Assembly (NCBI GenBank): GCA_000697335.1
Contig: JNEM01011769.1
Span: 1 to 10,739, forward strand
Source: Conidiobolus incongruus B7586
Taxonomy: Eukaryota > Entomophthoromycota > Entomophthoromycetes > Entomophthorales > Conidiobolaceae
Length of the DNA: 10,739 nt
Direction: 5' to 3'
In this document: one piece after another, positions 7,889 to 10,739 of the stretch
Numbering within the stretch: the stretch's first letter is position 1
Layout: every line of letters starts with the position of its first letter
Position numbers and translations under genes: made by a program
The notes under the pieces: model-generated
What the model was told of the DNA's origin: nothing
What the model saw: the letters and a program-made list of their open reading frames with translations, nothing else
Database searches by the model: none

Positions 7889-9123
7889 TTATTAAATATA
7901 TTAAAAAAATATAATTAAATTCTTTAATAAATAAATTTGAAAGTTTTATTATAAAAGTCTTGAATGTTTTTTAAGTTAAATCAATATATTTATGTAATAT
8001 TTTTCAATAATTAACTTAAATTACATTATAGTTTGAAATATTTTAATAAATTATAAATTAAATTTAACTATTATTAAACTTTTATATATAGTTAAGAAAT
8101 ATATATTAAATCTATTTTTTTAGAAAAAAAAGCAATTTTAAAAATATTTTTTAAATTTTAATTTTAATTTATTTGACATAATTTATAAATTTTTTTTAAA
8201 TTCTTAAAATCTAAAAAATACTATAAAATGATAGCAACTAGAGATAAAAATGATTTGATTATTTATATATTATTTGTATATAGTCTCTATAAGTTAATCT
8301 ACTAGAAAAAAATATTTTTTGTATTTAAATTTTATTTAAAAATGTTTCTATTCTTAATTTTGAAATGAATAATATATTTATTGAAATTTAAGTTTTTTTT
8401 TCAAAAATATATTTATAAATAAAATTTAAATTTATAAAATTAAAATAAATGAAATAAATCAATATAAATTAAAAATATCTGTTATATTATCAATATTTTT
8501 AAAAAAAATAGGTAATATTATTATTAACATAAAAAAATCAATAATATTAAACATAATTTAATATTAAGATATATCATTATATTGGCTAAATTTAATCAAA
8601 ACTACTTATTATATATATAATATTTACTATTATATTTTGAGTTATAAAAAATTAAAAACGCTAAAATAAAATAAATAATATAAAAGTAATTTAAAAAAAC
8701 CATAGCTAAGTTTATTAATTCCATTAATATTATTAATATAATTAAATCAAGCTTAAAATATTAATTATAAAATTTATTAAAAATTAATTTAAATATAAAT
8801 CTTACAAAAATTAAAAATAATTTAAAATAATTAAGTTCAAATTCAAATTATTGAAATAATTAATATTTCTTTATTACTTATTATTAAATCTTTATTTTAA
8901 TATTATTTACTTAATTATTTATATAATTATTTATAATTTACTATTAAAACTATATTTTTAATTTTAAAATTAAAGTTTGAATTTTATTAAATCTTTATTT
9001 TTTATTTTAAATTTTTAATTTGAATAAAATTATCATTAATATATGGATTCTTCAATATTCTTAATAATAAGTGTAATAATAAAACTTAATTTTATTCATA
9101 AATTTTTAATATTAATTATTATA
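7889..9123. other. AT-rich stretch without recognisable genes or elements
   Basis: About 1.2 kb of nearly pure A and T lies between the probable end of M2 and Tc1 copy D. I see no open frame of note, no match to either family in the window, no convincing inverted-repeat pair with TA flanks, and no RNA gene. It holds the only CpG I found in the window (8659-8660). It may be older elements decayed past recognition, or AT-rich host spacer; the sequence does not decide. Confidence 0.7.
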
Positions 9124-9125
9124 TA

Positions 9126-10696
9126 CATTAACTTGCAAAAGTAAGTTATAAAATCAAATATATAAATATTTTAATTAATAACTAAAACAATTGTATATAT
9201 TAATTTACTTGAAATTATAATATATAATTAAAGTATATTATTTGATTATAAATAAATATATTTAGATATATTTAGTAAACTATTAGCAAAAATATTAACC
9301 TTTAATATTTAACTAAAGAGAGTCATAAATTTGCAGGTTTTTGAGATAAGGGGATATATTTAACAATCTATAACCATATCTTTTTTCTCTTTTTGTTATT
9401 ATTTTATATAATATTTTATAGATATACTAAATTCTTTTTATTAGTATTATTATACCTAAATCCCTCTTTAAAAAAATCCACTTGTATATTAATTAACTTT
9501 ATAAAGAAGTTAAATTAACTTATGATATTATTAGAATTACTAGTGTTAGCTAGTCTACTATAGTTAAAGTTGTTAAGAATAACAATAAAAACACATTTAA
9601 ACCTAAACTTAAGTGTGTTAAGATTATAAATAGATATAATAAGAAGTATATCTATAGGTTAGTTAATATAGGTAAATATAGTATTATTGTAGAAATATAA
9701 TAGAAACTATAAAACTATATAAGAATATTAATTAGCATTGATATTATTATATATACTTTATGTTAACATAGATACCACTTATATCTTAAGAAAAAATACC
9801 CTTAACTAAAGAAATCCTATTATAAAGCCAGGTAGGAGTTTAAATATCACCACCAAAATTAAATTAAAACTAATTAGAATAAGGTTATTTAGTTTGATAA
9901 AACAAAAATATACTTTAGTAGATTTGATAGAAAAGTTAAATACTTTAAAAAAGATGCAAAACTATTTTATAACCATTATATTAATTTTACCCAAAAGTAC
10001 AATGTTGGGTCAATTATTATTTGGGGATATATGTTGTTTTTAAGTGTAGGGTATCTTTATAAAGTTAATAAGGGAATTAATACTGAGATGTACCAAAGTA
10101 TTTTGAATAATAAATTGAAAAAAAAATTTGAATAGTATAGGTTAAACAAATTTAATATTATTTTCTAGTAAGATAATACCTTTTGCTATACTATAGCTTC
10201 TACTACCAAATAGCTTAAAAATAACAAGATAATAATTATGAAGTAGCTTCTTTAATTTCTTAACTTTAACCTAATCAAATATCTTTAGGATTAGTTAAAA
10301 AAAGCTATTAAATCTTTCCCCCTAGCAAAAGATTTAGATCAACTTTAGGAATATATTCAAGAAACATAAAACAAGATTAACCCTTCTTAGTGTAAGAAGT
10401 TAGTTGATTCTATACCCTACAAACTTAAAGAAGTTACAAAAGCTAAAGGTAAATACACTAGGTTTTAATTTTTTTATTACCAAAAACCTATAATTTTATA
10501 ACTCATCTTAGGTAAAATTTAAGTGTTTATATTTTAACCAATTAATAGCTAAATATCATCATATAATAATATATATTATTAATAAATATAATAAATTTTA
10601 ATTATTTAATTTAAGTTTATTTCATTAAATATTAATTAAGTTATTAGTAAAAATATAAGTGTTTTTGATTTTATAACTCATTTTTGCAAGATAATA
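9126..10696 (+). mobile_element. Tc1-like (DD34E) element copy D, complete, decayed
   Basis: This is a 1571-bp element with TA duplications at 9124-9125 and 10697-10698. The ends are CATTAACTTGCAAAAGTAAG (5') and TTTTTGCAAGATAATA (3'), decayed forms of CACTGACCTGC. The inner direct repeats at about 9315-9345 and 10481-10512 complete the IR/DR arms. It is collinear with B (same frame length) but lower in GC (about 22% in a sampled line). It is not visibly interrupted, and so serves as the empty-site reference for B's insertion into C. Confidence 0.93.
9452..10468 (+). pseudogene. Tc1 transposase pseudogene (copy D)
   Basis: It is 1017 bp from ATA (9452-9454, presumed original ATG) to TAA (10466-10468), the same length as in B, so no net indel. 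The first catalytic Asp is kept (GAT) but its following Glu codon is AAA. The third catalytic residue, Glu in B (GAA), is AAA (Lys) here, so even without stops the triad is lost. Stops occupy many of the same codons as in B (for example TAG in the helix-turn-helix and before SDET), but D keeps CAA at two places where B has TAA, showing that at least part of the damage is independent. Confidence 0.9.
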
Positions 10697-10739
10697 TATT
10701 ATGCTATAAATTTAATTTATAAAATTAATAATATTTATA

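Noticed and set aside
7889-9123. Genes or CRISPR-like repeats in the AT-rich stretch
   Set aside because: No regularly spaced repeats, no frame of significant length, and no motif could be supported.

Overview
This window is a transposon graveyard in an extremely AT-rich eukaryotic genome. No host gene, RNA gene or intact open frame is visible. All recognisable sequence belongs to two Tc1/mariner families plus one short non-coding insert. The substitutions separating copies are mostly CpA to TpA (and TpG to TpA on the other strand), with conserved Gln and Trp codons turned into TAG or TAA. That is the signature of repeat-induced point mutation (RIP), so a filamentous ascomycete with AT-rich blocks is the best guess. 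This is inference; no taxonomic marker is present. I found only one CpG dinucleotide by eye in the whole window.

Family 1 is a Tc1-like (DD34E) element of about 1.57 kb with arms of about 216-220 bp. Each arm carries an outer and an inner copy of a short GTGAGTCATAAA-type motif (IR/DR layout). There are four copies: A (1-503, only the 3' end is in the window), B (3562-5134, minus strand, best preserved), C (2975-6105, plus strand, split by B) and D (9126-10696, plus strand, complete but decayed). Family 2 is a mariner (DD34D) element of about 1.31 kb. Its copies are M1 (598-1907), M2 (about 1910-7886, in pieces) and M3 (6472-7785).

Layout: copy A ends at 503. M1 follows. The old mariner M2 begins directly after M1 and is broken up by a roughly 370-bp insert (2221-2590), then by Tc1 copy C at a TA (2973-2974 and 6106-6107), and near its 3' end by M3 (6472-7785). 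Copy C is itself interrupted by copy B at another TA (3560-3561 and 5135-5136), giving a nest at least three deep (M2 contains C, C contains B). After M2 comes about 1.2 kb of featureless AT-rich DNA (7889-9123), then Tc1 copy D.

The age order from nesting agrees with base composition: in sampled 60-base lines, the youngest copy B is about 28-38% GC, D about 22%, C about 12%, and M2 lower still. The exception is the 2221-2590 insert, at about 28% GC inside a host at 3-8%. Nothing here codes for a working protein. The window is most useful as a record of serial insertion and mutation, and as a place to recover a Tc1 family with IR/DR ends and an apparently undescribed short element.
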